Assembly: GCA_009840355.1 (NCBI GenBank)
Contig: VXNZ01000025.1
Span: 62,001 to 126,000 of the forward strand
Source of the DNA: Chloroflexota bacterium
GTDB taxonomy: Bacteria; Chloroflexota; Dehalococcoidia; Lucifugimonadales; JADFKI01
Direction of reading: 5' to 3'
Length of the DNA stretch: 64,000 nt
Shown piece after piece: positions 25,772 through 34,231 of the stretch; position 1 is the first letter of the stretch; every line of letters starts with the position of its first letter. The notes beneath the pieces are model-generated. The model had not been told where the DNA came from, searched no databases, and saw nothing but the letters and a program-made list of their open reading frames with translations. The translations under genes and the position numbers were made by a program.

Positions 25772-27541
25772 CTATCGCCGGCCGAATTCGCGTTCTAGGC
25801 GGCTGCCGCTCAGGTGGATTATAGTTGGGCGGCCGTGCGGGCAAGTGTGCGGCTGAGCGCACTGCTCCAACTGCCGTGTCAAAGCGTTCATCTCTTCGTG
25901 CGTCATGACTTTGCCCGCTCGAATGGCTGAATGGCATGCTAACGAGTGCGCAGCATGGTCCATCCATGACTCCACTACACCGCCCTGCGCCATTTCGTCC
26001 AGAAAGTCAATGAAGGCCTTAGCCGGGTTTTCGCCCGCAAGTATGGTTGGAACGCCGCGAATGACATACACACTGCCGCCAAACGGCTCCACTAGCAGCC
26101 CAAGATTGGCGAATAACTGCATGTGCGTCTGCGCTAATTCCTGCTGCTTCGGGTCCAGCTCGACCGTGAGTGGCTCCAGGAGGCTCTGTGATTGCGGCTC
26201 GCTGGCTGCCGCGTCCGCCTTAATGCGCTCGTACATCACGCGCTCGTGCGCCGCATGTTGGTCGATGAGATACATGCCGTCCGGACCCTCAGCCACGATG
26301 TAGGTGGACTGCACCTGTCCCAGAACGCGTAGCACCGGGAGCGCCTGTCTGGGTGTCAACGCCGAATCTGCCTCGTTCACGGAAACATCGGGCGGCGCGA
26401 CCCCGTCGTCCCTTTGTTCTACGCTGCCAGGGTCGCGTTCGAACGGCTCAATGGGCCAAAAATGACGGTTCGACCGGCCCGACTCTGCCGGATACGGATA
26501 TGAAGCCGGTGGGTAAGACTGCCCGACTCGGCGCATCGCCGGCACTGGCGAGTGTGCGGTCAGCGTTTGGCGCACTGCGCGTTGAATCGCGGAGAACACT
26601 CTGTCTCCGTTGCGAAAGCGCACCTCGGTCTTGGACGGGTGCACATTCACATCGACCAGATCGTAGTCCAGTGCGATGTTGACGACCGCGAGCGGATAGC
26701 GCCGCTCCATCATGAAGCCATGATACGCCCGCTCCAGCGCGTACGACAGCATTCGGCTTTGCACCCAGCGGCGATTAACGAAGAAGCTCATATAGCCGCG
26801 ATTTGCTCTGTTGAGGTTAGGTTGGCTGACCATACCGCTGACCACACTGATGCCCGTCCGTTCGTCTTCACAATCAATATCCAGCATTGATTCGGCGACA
26901 CTCAAGCCGTGAACGGCCGCGACCGCCTCGCGCAGGCTTCCGCTGCCGGGCGTGAGCACCGATTTGCCGACTGACTTCAGGGCAAAGCGCACTTCGGGAT
27001 ACGCGAGAGCGTAGCGCGTAACGAGATTCTGTATGTGCGAAGTCTCGGTGGCGTTGGTTCGCAGGAACTTGCGTCGGGCAGGCACATTGCGGAAAAGCTG
27101 CCGCACAGTCATCACTGTGCCGGACGACGCACCCTGACGCTGCTTGTCAACTATGCGCCCTTCGTCCAAGTCGAGGCGCGTGCCGGATTCTTCATCCACA
27201 TGCCGCGTTACGACAGAAATGCGCGCGACAGACGCGATGCTGGGCAATGCCTCGCCGCGAAAGCCGAGTGTAGGAATGGCTTCCAAATCGGATGCGCCCG
27301 TGAGTTTGCTGGTGGCGAAGCGCTGGAATGCCAATTCCACTTCTTCGTGGGGAATGCCGTGCCCGTTGTCCGCGACCCGAATCTGCTCTACGCCGCCGCC
27401 GCTAATTTCCACCGAAATTTCGGTCGAGCCGGCGTCGAGCGCATTTTCCACAAGCTCCTTGACGACCGATGCCGGTCGCTCGATAACCTCGCCGGCGGCA
27501 ATCATCGAGGATACTTTGTCTGGGAGTTGTCGTATCGGCAT
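25772..27541 (-). CDS. mutL: DNA mismatch repair protein MutL
   Basis: 589 residues. N-terminal GHKL ATPase: 'ELVENALDAGSTEI', DNGHGIP, 'TLGFRGEALPSIASV' and 'RNVPARRKFL'. A proline-rich linker is followed by a C-terminal dimerisation/endonuclease domain with the metal-binding motif DQHAAHERVMYE, plus ACHSAIRAG and CPHGRPTI, so nicking activity is expected. The start ATG 27541 overlaps the stop of the upstream HAD gene (TAATG), which suggests translational coupling; the longer open frame is not needed. No mutS1 gene is in the window; MutS2 at 40533 is not its normal partner. Confidence 0.95.
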   Translation of the reverse strand: MPIRQLPDKVSSMIAAGEVIERPASVVKELVENALDAGSTEISVEISGGGVEQIRVADNGHGIPHEEVELAFQRFATSKLTGASDLEAIPTLGFRGEALPSIASVARISVVTRHVDEESGTRLDLDEGRIVDKQRQGASSGTVMTVRQLFRNVPARRKFLRTNATETSHIQNLVTRYALAYPEVRFALKSVGKSVLTPGSGSLREAVAAVHGLSVAESMLDIDCEDERTGISVVSGMVSQPNLNRANRGYMSFFVNRRWVQSRMLSYALERAYHGFMMERRYPLAVVNIALDYDLVDVNVHPSKTEVRFRNGDRVFSAIQRAVRQTLTAHSPVPAMRRVGQSYPPASYPYPAESGRSNRHFWPIEPFERDPGSVEQRDDGVAPPDVSVNEADSALTPRQALPVLRVLGQVQSTYIVAEGPDGMYLIDQHAAHERVMYERIKADAAASEPQSQSLLEPLTVELDPKQQELAQTHMQLFANLGLLVEPFGGSVYVIRGVPTILAGENPAKAFIDFLDEMAQGGVVESWMDHAAHSLACHSAIRAGKVMTHEEMNALTRQLEQCAQPHTCPHGRPTIIHLSGSRLEREFGRR

Positions 27542-27981
27542 TATCCTTCGTCCTGCGCGCGCCGCCTGCCGCCACGATACGCCTTGTGGTCGGACTTGCC
27601 GCGCTCTGCGACATCGCAAATCGTCTGATAGATTTCGTCCATCTCGTTGTCTTTGGCGTTACGGAAGTAGTACGGCCGGCAGATAAAGCCGCCGAAGTGC
27701 CGCACGATTTCCGGATGGTCGTCGATGATGAAGTCCGGCGGCGTAAAGACACCAAGCCCGGGCAAAGCCGCATCAAAGTCTTCAAGCGGCTTCTGGAAGA
27801 CCTTAGTAACATAGTCCGCAAGGCCGAAGCGGCGCACTTCCGCAGTGCGAATGCCCACGCCCGACCAGATAAAGACCTCGTGTCCGTCCGCCACCAGTTT
27901 GCCGAAAGTTTCGGCGGTATTGCGGCGCAGGCTGCCATCCGCGCCCATGATTGTGTAATCCACGTCGAAGAATATGTTCAT
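27541..27981 (-). CDS. HAD-superfamily phosphatase-like protein
   Basis: 146 residues. MNIFFDVDYTIMG carries the nucleophile and acid/base aspartates of the HAD DxD motif; 'VFIWSGVG' provides the motif II Ser, and 'DFIIDDHPEIV' the motif IV acidic residues. The single core domain lacks a large cap. The C-terminus is very basic (YRGGRRRAQ). It is translationally coupled to mutL, but a repair role is not implied by family. Substrate unknown. Confidence 0.7.
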   Translation of the reverse strand: MNIFFDVDYTIMGADGSLRRNTAETFGKLVADGHEVFIWSGVGIRTAEVRRFGLADYVTKVFQKPLEDFDAALPGLGVFTPPDFIIDDHPEIVRHFGGFICRPYYFRNAKDNEMDEIYQTICDVAERGKSDHKAYRGGRRRAQDEG

Positions 27982-28185
27982 GGAAAGTTTGTAGTCTTTA
28001 GTGATTAGAGGTTAGCAATTAGTTGTCGCGCCAGGCATAGGGAAATATACCGCCTAGCATCATATAATATCATGGCTGGGATATGGCAATGAATGTCTTA
28101 TGCGCGTAACTTTTCGCAATGCTCGATGCGGCAGCATAAACCGACTGTTCAGAATAGACAATCACATTATGGGCAACAAACCAGT

Positions 28186-28460
28186 ATGGCAACTAGCGCA
28201 AACGGGCTGGCATTCAACAGCGACGGAAATAAGATATTCTCCGACACTCCCATACCACCGGGCGAGCATTTAGAAGAAGAGATAGAGTACATCAGGATGA
28301 CGGAGCGGAGCTTGCCGACAGGCTGGGCGTTTCAACATAAGTGGTGGGGGAAATAATCAGAGGCGAAACGCAGGTGAGGTGATACCGACGCGTGTCGCAG
28401 AACGGGAACGGTAGGCAGCAGATCGGAGTGTGGAGAGCGTCCCGGTTCGCTCGTGAGGAA
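28186..28460 (+). pseudogene. Decayed HigA/XRE-family antitoxin
   Basis: From ATG 28186 the frame gives 'TPIPPGEHLEEEIEYIRMT', the standard HigA opening. At about 28300 one base is missing and the match continues in another frame as AELADRLGVST. It then meets TAA at 28338-28340 and goes on in that frame as VVGEIIRGETQV before TGA at 28380-28382. Family members read this as one continuous helix-turn-helix of about 100 residues. So one frameshift and one nonsense change (likely from a Lys codon) have broken it. The remaining sequence to about 28460 is too decayed to align by eye. No toxin gene could be recognised upstream. Confidence 0.75.
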
Positions 28461-28516
28461 TCATGATAAACTTCGCCTATCGTAACCTTAATCAATACAG
28501 TTCGGGTTGAGCAGTT

Positions 28517-29809
28517 ATGCCGGTCACAGCGCGTTATCAGAATTCGTGGACAGAGCGCAACATTGACGCAGTTGCGCATTGCTTTGACCACGCCTTTGCG
28601 AATGTCTTGGAAGCAGAGTTCAAGCGGATTACAACTGATATGAGTCCGCCCGATATTGTCAGTTACGTGAATAGGTCAAGAGTCAGCATAGACCTTCTCA
28701 AGAACAGTGGAAATTCACCCGACTATCAGAATCCGATGGTCGCATTGCAATATGTGCTGCGATACCAATTAAGTCACATCAATTTGGCTTATTCTCTGAT
28801 CAAGAGCACCCAAACTGAGAATGAAGCTGCAAACATGGACGATTTACAAGTAGTGGACCTTGGAGCTGGCTCTTTATCTATGGCTTTCGGCTTGGTACTG
28901 GCAGTGGCGGACGCTCTGGAATCGGGCGTACAAGTTAAGCAAATACGAATGGATTGCATCGACACATCAACGACTATGATGGATTTAGGCGTCGAATTGG
29001 CGAATGCCTTTTACGCTCGTGCTAAAAGGGAAGATTTAGAACCGCTGGTTCAAGCTTTCAATCGCGTGAAAGTTGAGCGGTACACTGACTGGCGTAGTGT
29101 GAACAGACTTGACGACTACCACGGATATTCCAAATACTGGCTAAGTGCATTGCACACCTTTTACGATGAATCAGAGGCCGATATCTATACGGCGCTATCA
29201 GACATGAGCAGTGGCTCTGAGCCGATTGAGGTATTTATTACATGTCACTCCGGTAAGGCTGATATAGTCGAACGAGTTTGGCCTCGAAATGTTACCCCAT
29301 ACTACAAGTGTATAGACCCAATTTTGAAGTTTACTGGTGACATAGAACATAGCCATGTCGGGAAGGTAGCTATTGACAACGGTTTGTGGCAGTCACACTG
29401 GGGACCGCGTATCTTTGGTGGCTTCAAGACTGGAGACTTAGTAGCTTTCACCACTAGCAGAATGTCAAACATAGATGAGCAAGACATACCCATCACTCGC
29501 CTTGAGCAACTAGCCTTATTGGATGCCGACCTTGCCATAAAGATCAAAGAATTACAGCAACATCGGAATAAAGTTCGCGCAGACATCCGAGATGCCATTG
29601 GCGATGACCCGTGCGAATACATCATAGAAGGCACAGAAACTAATATGACGACAACTATCAAACTGACTCAACATGAACGGACATCTGTCAATCGCAATCT
29701 CCTAGAATCGCTTGCTGTGGAACGATTTGGAGACGCTGGAAACGAACTTATAAGAGATAGTATAGACACAAAGCAATTGACAAGATTGCAAATCAAAGTT
29801 GAAAATTGA
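28517..29809 (+). CDS. Putative SAM-dependent methyltransferase-like protein of unknown family
   Basis: 430 residues, not recognised by family. Around residue 115 it has a Rossmann-like motif I, LQVVDLGAGSLSMAFGLVLA, and about 30 residues later 'RMDCIDTSTTMMDLG', which fits the acidic motif II loop of class I methyltransferases. The N-terminal 100 residues are helical (with 'ALQYVLRYQLSHINLAYSL'). Later come EVFITCHSGKAD and a C-terminal helical charged region with a coiled-coil look ('LAIKIKELQQHRNKV'). Coding sequence is visibly more A/T-rich than neighbours, with a broken antitoxin just upstream and a radical SAM gene 50 bp downstream. This points to acquired DNA. The substrate is unknown. 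Confidence 0.55.
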   Translation: MPVTARYQNSWTERNIDAVAHCFDHAFANVLEAEFKRITTDMSPPDIVSYVNRSRVSIDLLKNSGNSPDYQNPMVALQYVLRYQLSHINLAYSLIKSTQTENEAANMDDLQVVDLGAGSLSMAFGLVLAVADALESGVQVKQIRMDCIDTSTTMMDLGVELANAFYARAKREDLEPLVQAFNRVKVERYTDWRSVNRLDDYHGYSKYWLSALHTFYDESEADIYTALSDMSSGSEPIEVFITCHSGKADIVERVWPRNVTPYYKCIDPILKFTGDIEHSHVGKVAIDNGLWQSHWGPRIFGGFKTGDLVAFTTSRMSNIDEQDIPITRLEQLALLDADLAIKIKELQQHRNKVRADIRDAIGDDPCEYIIEGTETNMTTTIKLTQHERTSVNRNLLESLAVERFGDAGNELIRDSIDTKQLTRLQIKVEN

Positions 29810-29859
29810 CACGAGGCACTATGTGAAAACACTGGTACCGCATCCTTGGACAGGCTCAC

Positions 29860-30870
29860 ATGACTCAATCCACACCAGCAGACGATACTCCCCTGCAGCA
29901 GTCCCCTCCGAAAATTGGACAGGCGAACATATCTTATTCGCCTACAAGGGATATTCTTACACGCGCTACCGGCTTCATGGACGCCTACGACTTCACGCTG
30001 AATCCGTACAGCGGCTGCTCGTTTGGCTGCTCATACTGCTACGCTGCGTTCTTCAGTACGACCGCCGACGAGCGCGACAATTGGGGCAAGTGGGTTCGCG
30101 TCAAAGACAATGCAATTGACCTAATGCGAAAGAAGATAAAGGGCAAGCACAAGGACAAGAACGGTAATTGGAAACCGAACAACGAAAGCCTCATATACAT
30201 GAGCAGCGTTACCGACCCGTATCAGCCAATCGAGCGCAGGTTAGAGTTAACACGCGGCTTGTTGAAGATTCTGGCAAGCCAAGATGAGCCTCCTCAAGAG
30301 ATAGGAACTACGAAGGCGCTCTTTGAGTTGAATGCGCCGTACAAGACTGATGAAGCACGCCACAAGCCCAAGCTCGTGGTGCAGACGCGCAGCCCTGATG
30401 TCGTGCGCGATGTTGACTTGTTTCAGCAGATTGAAGCCAACGGCGGGCGCGTGCAGGTGAATATGACCGTTACCACCGACGACGAAGACATACGGCGCAC
30501 ATTCGAGCCGTTCTGTCCGTCCAATATGGCGCGGCTTAAGGCAATAGGCGAGGTTAGCAACGCTGGCGTACAAACCTGCATCACGATGACGCCGTTGCTG
30601 CTTGTCAGCCAGCCTTACGCCTTCGTCGAAAGCCTGCTAGATACTGGCGTCGAGAAGTTCATCGCCCAGCCATTCCACTTCGCGCGCGGCAAGTTCGTTG
30701 CAAGCACGCGGGAAAGAGCATTCGACATGATGGCGGAAAAACTCGGCTGCGCCCGCTCGGAGTTTCAGCGCACATACATGGAACACTACGACCAAGTATT
30801 CGCCGTACTGCGCGACGGGCTGCCTAATTTGGGTGAAGGCAAGGGCGGCTTCAAACCTCCTTTCCAATAG
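29860..30870 (+). CDS. Radical SAM protein of the Rv2578c/PA0069 (SplB-like) family
   Basis: 336 residues. The cluster motif is NPYSGCSFGCSYCYA, i.e. CxxxCxxC for a [4Fe-4S] cluster that cleaves S-adenosylmethionine. Family landmarks include 'ISYSPTRDILTRATGFMDAY' before it and 'YMSSVTDPYQPIERRLELTR' after. The function of this family is unsettled; resemblance to spore photoproduct lyase has suggested DNA-related chemistry, but this is not shown. ATG at 29860 follows GGACAGG. Lies 50 bp after the methyltransferase-like gene, so the two are probably co-transcribed. Confidence 0.85.
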   Translation: MTQSTPADDTPLQQSPPKIGQANISYSPTRDILTRATGFMDAYDFTLNPYSGCSFGCSYCYAAFFSTTADERDNWGKWVRVKDNAIDLMRKKIKGKHKDKNGNWKPNNESLIYMSSVTDPYQPIERRLELTRGLLKILASQDEPPQEIGTTKALFELNAPYKTDEARHKPKLVVQTRSPDVVRDVDLFQQIEANGGRVQVNMTVTTDDEDIRRTFEPFCPSNMARLKAIGEVSNAGVQTCITMTPLLLVSQPYAFVESLLDTGVEKFIAQPFHFARGKFVASTRERAFDMMAEKLGCARSEFQRTYMEHYDQVFAVLRDGLPNLGEGKGGFKPPFQ

Positions 30871-30902
30871 TACAATAGCCTTTTGAATTAGGAGACCCTA
30901 CA

Positions 30903-31862
30903 TTGTGGAATAGACCAACACTACACGATGTCATAGACGCGCGGGGACGTATTGCGCCGTATATCACGCGCACTCCCCTGCACCACTACCTTTCGCTCGA
31001 CAAACTGCTGGATGCCGAAGTTTGGGTGAAGCACGAGAACCACCAGCGTCTTGGCGCGTTCAAGATGCGCGGCGGCATCAACCTGCTGTCGCGCCTGTCG
31101 GACAAAGAGAAGGGGCGCGGTGTCATCACGGCGTCGTCCGGCAATCACGGGCAATCCATCGCATACGCGGCGGGCATTCTGGGCATCAAGTGCATCGTCT
31201 GCGTGCCGGAAGGCGCGAACCCCGGCAAGGTGGCGTCCATCGAAAGCCTAGGCGCGCAGGTCATTCACCACGGGCCATACTTCGACATGTCCAACGAATA
31301 CGCGCAGCGGCTTGCCAAGGAAGAGGGCTATCGTTATGTCCACGCGGTCAACGAACCTTTGCTCATCGCGGGCGTCGGCACATACACGTTGGAGATTATG
31401 GAAGACCTGCCCGATGTGGACTACATCATCGTGCCTCTTGGCGGCGGCAGCGGCGCGTGCGGAGCTTGTATCGCTTCTAAGAGCGTCAACCCGAATGTGA
31501 AGGTTATCGCAGTGCAGGGAGAGCGAGCGCCGGCAGCTTATCTGTCGTGGAAAGCCGGCGAAATCGTCCAAGCGCCAATGGAATCGAAGGCGGAAGGCTT
31601 GGCAACGGGGCAAGGCTTCGAACTGACGCAAGGTATATTGCGCGATATGCTGGACGACTTCGTTCTGGTGTCCGACGAGGAGATGGAACGCGCAATCGTG
31701 CTGCACTTGGAGCACACGCACAACCTAACCGAACACGCGGGGGCGGCGTCCCTGGCAGGCGCGCTGAAAATCAAGGACAGGCTGCGCGGCGAAAAGGTCG
31801 CGCTAGTGATGAGCGGCGGCAACCTGTCGCTGGAACACCTGCGGGCGGCATTGCAAGCGTAA
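30903..31862 (+). CDS. PLP-dependent threonine/serine dehydratase family protein
   Basis: 319 residues, TTG start at 30903 with AGGAG eight bases before. Fold type II PLP enzyme: the Schiff-base lysine is Lys 54 in 'LGAFKMRGG', the substrate/cofactor loop is 'ASSGNHGQSIAYAA', the phosphate loop is 'GGGSGACGAC', and the ring contact 'SGGNLS' is near the end. It lacks an ACT regulatory domain, so it resembles the catabolic or racemase-like type. It could be threonine dehydratase or serine racemase; the two cannot be told apart here. Confidence 0.85.
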   Translation: MWNRPTLHDVIDARGRIAPYITRTPLHHYLSLDKLLDAEVWVKHENHQRLGAFKMRGGINLLSRLSDKEKGRGVITASSGNHGQSIAYAAGILGIKCIVCVPEGANPGKVASIESLGAQVIHHGPYFDMSNEYAQRLAKEEGYRYVHAVNEPLLIAGVGTYTLEIMEDLPDVDYIIVPLGGGSGACGACIASKSVNPNVKVIAVQGERAPAAYLSWKAGEIVQAPMESKAEGLATGQGFELTQGILRDMLDDFVLVSDEEMERAIVLHLEHTHNLTEHAGAASLAGALKIKDRLRGEKVALVMSGGNLSLEHLRAALQA

Positions 31863-31897
31863 TCGAATAGCGCGGCGACTGGCGATATATGGCTGAA

Positions 31898-31947
31898 CAT
31901 CGCTGAAAATCAAGGACAGGGCTGCGGCAAAAGGGCCGCGGTCAAGT
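31898..31947 (+). repeat. Decayed duplicate of the dehydratase 3' coding segment
   Basis: GCTGAAAATCAAGGACAG here repeats the same bases at 31761-31778 within the dehydratase, and the next 25 bases are also similar (GCTGCGGCAAAAGG versus GCTGCGCGGCGAAAAGG). The copy lies after the stop codon and is not coding. Confidence 0.6.
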
Positions 31948-32028
31948 CCTAGCATGTGGTGTGAGAAGTCGTCAATATTCCTACTGCCTGCCGCGCCACT
32001 TTAACTTCTCCACTGTATAACTTTCGTA

Positions 32029-32161
32029 TCACGCAAGATTCCTCAGCACAGCCATCACTTGCGGCGCAGACTCTCCACCGGCGGCGATCGCGCGTTGAGC
32101 GGGGATCGGGCACTTGCGCCAACGCCCCAAGCAGGCTTTCTCCCAATCCTTCCGTACTCAT
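32029..32161 (-). mobile_element. ISAs1-family transposase remnant
   Basis: Minus strand from 32161: 'SLLGALAQVPDPR' matches the conserved N-terminus of ISAs1/H-repeat transposases. Less than 60 bases on, in the +1 frame, 'SAPQVMAVLRNLA' followed by a stop matches the C-terminal region. The 300 or so residues that should separate these, including the DDE site, are gone. No terminal repeats found. Confidence 0.6.
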
Positions 32162-32222
32162 AGCCCCAGCCTAACACTTGTCGGAAATAGCCGAGAGTCC
32201 TTGAGAGTCGCATCCACCATGA

Positions 32223-32251
32223 TTGACGATTGACGGCATTCGCAATAGAAT
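32223..32251 (+). promoter_or_regulatory. Sigma-70-like promoter for iscA/erpA
   Basis: TTGACG, 17-base spacer, TAGAAT, followed by AGGAGG at 32292 and the ATG at 32303. Strong match to consensus. Confidence 0.65.
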
Positions 32252-32302
32252 GTAGGCAGAACACTTGCTTATCGACATGAGCAGATCAGCCAGGAGGCAG
32301 CT

Positions 32303-32653
32303 ATGGCGCGAGTACAACCTGAACCACTAAGCATAACCATCACGCCGGACGCGGCAGAGCATGTGCGGCAGTTCGCAGTGGATATGGGTAAACCCGGCTG
32401 CAATCTGCGCGTTGCCGTCAAGGGCGGCGGCTGCTCCGGACTCACCTACGACCTCGACCTCGTGGACAGCCCCGGCGAAAACGACAAGATTATCACCAGC
32501 CACGGGTTGGAGCTTTATGTGGACAAGAAGTCGTACATATTCCTCGCCGGCACGGAGTTGGACTACTCCGGCGGGCTGAACGGCAAGGGCTTCGTCTTCA
32601 ACAATCCCAACGCGAAGACCGCCTGCGGCTGCGGCACATCGTTCAGCGTCTAG
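32303..32653 (+). CDS. A-type iron-sulfur carrier (IscA/ErpA/HesB)
   Basis: 116 residues. The three family cysteines are present at 44 ('GGGCSGLTY') and at 108 and 110 ('TACGCG'), with the 'YSGGLNGKGFVFNNPNA' strand. These bind a Fe-S cluster for delivery to apo-proteins. A fourth cysteine (33) is extra. A strong promoter precedes it and a hairpin terminator follows, so it is mostly its own unit. The next gene, a YgfZ homologue, belongs to the same pathway. Confidence 0.93.
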   Translation: MARVQPEPLSITITPDAAEHVRQFAVDMGKPGCNLRVAVKGGGCSGLTYDLDLVDSPGENDKIITSHGLELYVDKKSYIFLAGTELDYSGGLNGKGFVFNNPNAKTACGCGTSFSV

Positions 32654-32695
32654 GGACGGACAGAGGGCGCTGCCCAGTGATAGATTGATATTCGG

Positions 32696-32730
32696 GACCG
32701 CCTCTTGGCCGGAGGCGGTCTGTTCTATTT
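32696..32730 (+). terminator. Rho-independent terminator after iscA/erpA
   Basis: GACCGCCTC (32696-32704), seven-base loop, GAGGCGGTC (32712-32720), then TGTTCTATTT. Nine perfect base pairs and a T-rich tail. Confidence 0.75.
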
Positions 32731-32745
32731 CAGGAGGATATAGCG

Positions 32746-33747
32746 ATGGCGCAGAGTGGAACGCTTGAAATGCCGGCAGCCGTCTATTCTACGGTGCGAG
32801 AAGAGTACGACGCCCTGACTAAAGGCGTCGCTCTGGTTGATCGTTCGCATCTCGGGCGGCTGAAGGTGAGCGGCGCGGACGCCATAGACTTGCTCAATCG
32901 CCTGTCAACAAACAAGCTAGACGATCTCGCAGTCGGCGATGTGATGGGCACCGTCTTGACGACAAACAAGGGACGCATCATCGATTTGCTCTATGTCTTG
33001 CGCCAAGACGACCACCTGCTCGTCATAACCGGTCCCGATACCTGCCAGAGGGTCGCCGAGTGGATCGACTTCTACACATTTATTGAAGATGTCGTTGTGG
33101 AAGATGTGTCGGACAGCACCGCAATACTCTCGCTCGTCGGCGCGAGTGTGCCGCACAAATTTGCAGGACTCTCCGATGTCCCACCGTTCAGTTCCGTTTC
33201 AGATTCATTTGGCAACATTGACACACTCGTACTTCGCACAGACTTCCTCGGCGGGTTCGCCTGCGACCTCATCGTTGCCGCAGAAGATGAAGAAGCGCTA
33301 TGCGCGACGCTGACAGAGTTCGGCGCGCTGCCGGTTGGTTCGGATGCGCTGGAAGTTACGCGGGTTGAGCGCGGCGTCGCCGGATATGGCAGCGAACTCT
33401 GCGAAGACTACAACCCGCTAGAAGCAGGACTGATAGACTTCATCAGCTTCAACAAGGGCTGCTACATCGGGCAAGAAGTCGTCGCGCGCCTGAACACCTA
33501 CGACAAAGTGCAACGAAAACTAGCCCGCCTATCGATGCAATCCAGCGTTCCCGAACTCCCATCCGACCTTCTGCACGACGGCAGAAAAATCGGCGCGCTC
33601 ACCACAGCAGTCGCCCGGCACGACAGTGACGGTGTCGTCGGATTGGGGTATGTCAGAAATGCGTACGCCGAAGTAGGCGAGAGGCTGCTGACGGCCGACG
33701 GCAATGAAGTCGTCGTAGAACGCGTGCCGCAAGCCAGGGAAGAGTAA
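32746..33747 (+). CDS. ygfZ: YgfZ/GcvT-like folate-binding protein for Fe-S cluster assembly
   Basis: 333 residues with AGGAGG before ATG 32746. The hallmark KGCYIGQEVVARL (K-G-C-Y-x-G-Q-E) identifies the YgfZ/IBA57 branch rather than the glycine-cleavage aminomethyltransferase. N-terminal 'VDRSHLGRLKVSGADAIDLL' is the GcvT fold. YgfZ helps maintain certain [4Fe-4S] enzymes together with A-type carriers; the gene directly upstream is such a carrier. The terminator between them (ending only 16 bp before this start) implies partial read-through or a separate promoter. Confidence 0.9.
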   Translation: MAQSGTLEMPAAVYSTVREEYDALTKGVALVDRSHLGRLKVSGADAIDLLNRLSTNKLDDLAVGDVMGTVLTTNKGRIIDLLYVLRQDDHLLVITGPDTCQRVAEWIDFYTFIEDVVVEDVSDSTAILSLVGASVPHKFAGLSDVPPFSSVSDSFGNIDTLVLRTDFLGGFACDLIVAAEDEEALCATLTEFGALPVGSDALEVTRVERGVAGYGSELCEDYNPLEAGLIDFISFNKGCYIGQEVVARLNTYDKVQRKLARLSMQSSVPELPSDLLHDGRKIGALTTAVARHDSDGVVGLGYVRNAYAEVGERLLTADGNEVVVERVPQAREE

Positions 33748-33775
33748 TTATGCCGGTCGTCAGCCTGTCTAGGCG

Positions 33776-34231
33776 TCAGTCAATCATTGCTTCTATGAGA
33801 ACGGCGCTATGCGCGGCGCGGGCTAGGTCGTCTGTGTTCAGCGTCACGTCGGCATTCAGTCGGACATAATGATATACGGCATCCTGTGGGAAACGGCGCA
33901 GGTAGATTTCAAGTGCGGGGCGGACGGTTTCGGGATCGTCGAATATGGCGATCGCCATACAGGATACGGTCTTGCCGGCAACATGCAGCGTAACTCTTGC
34001 GCCGCCTGCCATGTTGCGCCACCATCGCGTTCTCTGCGATGTGAAGCAGCGTATCGTGTCCTCGCTCCGAATGTATCTCACAGGCGTCGTATAGATGCAC
34101 CCGCTGCCGCGCCCTGTGAATGTAAGCAGCATGATGTTGCCGCTGAACAGGAAATGCAGGGGAGATTTGAGCACGAGCGCCATCAGAGGATTGATGACCG
34201 CGAACCACTTTCTGCCGAGTCTCATAGTCAA
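33776..34231 (-). CDS. Deazaflavin (F420)-dependent nitroreductase-family protein (Ddn-like)
   Basis: 151 residues. Split-barrel family signature 'LLTFTGRGSGCIYTTPVRYI' (Ddn-type 'T.GRrSG..r.tPv') is clear, and 'RWWRNMAGGARVTL' follows. These proteins bind F420 or act as small reductases. The ATG at 34231 overlaps the fabL stop codon (ATGA), so translation is coupled to the enoyl reductase, an interesting context for a reductase. Confidence 0.8.
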   Translation of the reverse strand: MTMRLGRKWFAVINPLMALVLKSPLHFLFSGNIMLLTFTGRGSGCIYTTPVRYIRSEDTIRCFTSQRTRWWRNMAGGARVTLHVAGKTVSCMAIAIFDDPETVRPALEIYLRRFPQDAVYHYVRLNADVTLNTDDLARAAHSAVLIEAMID

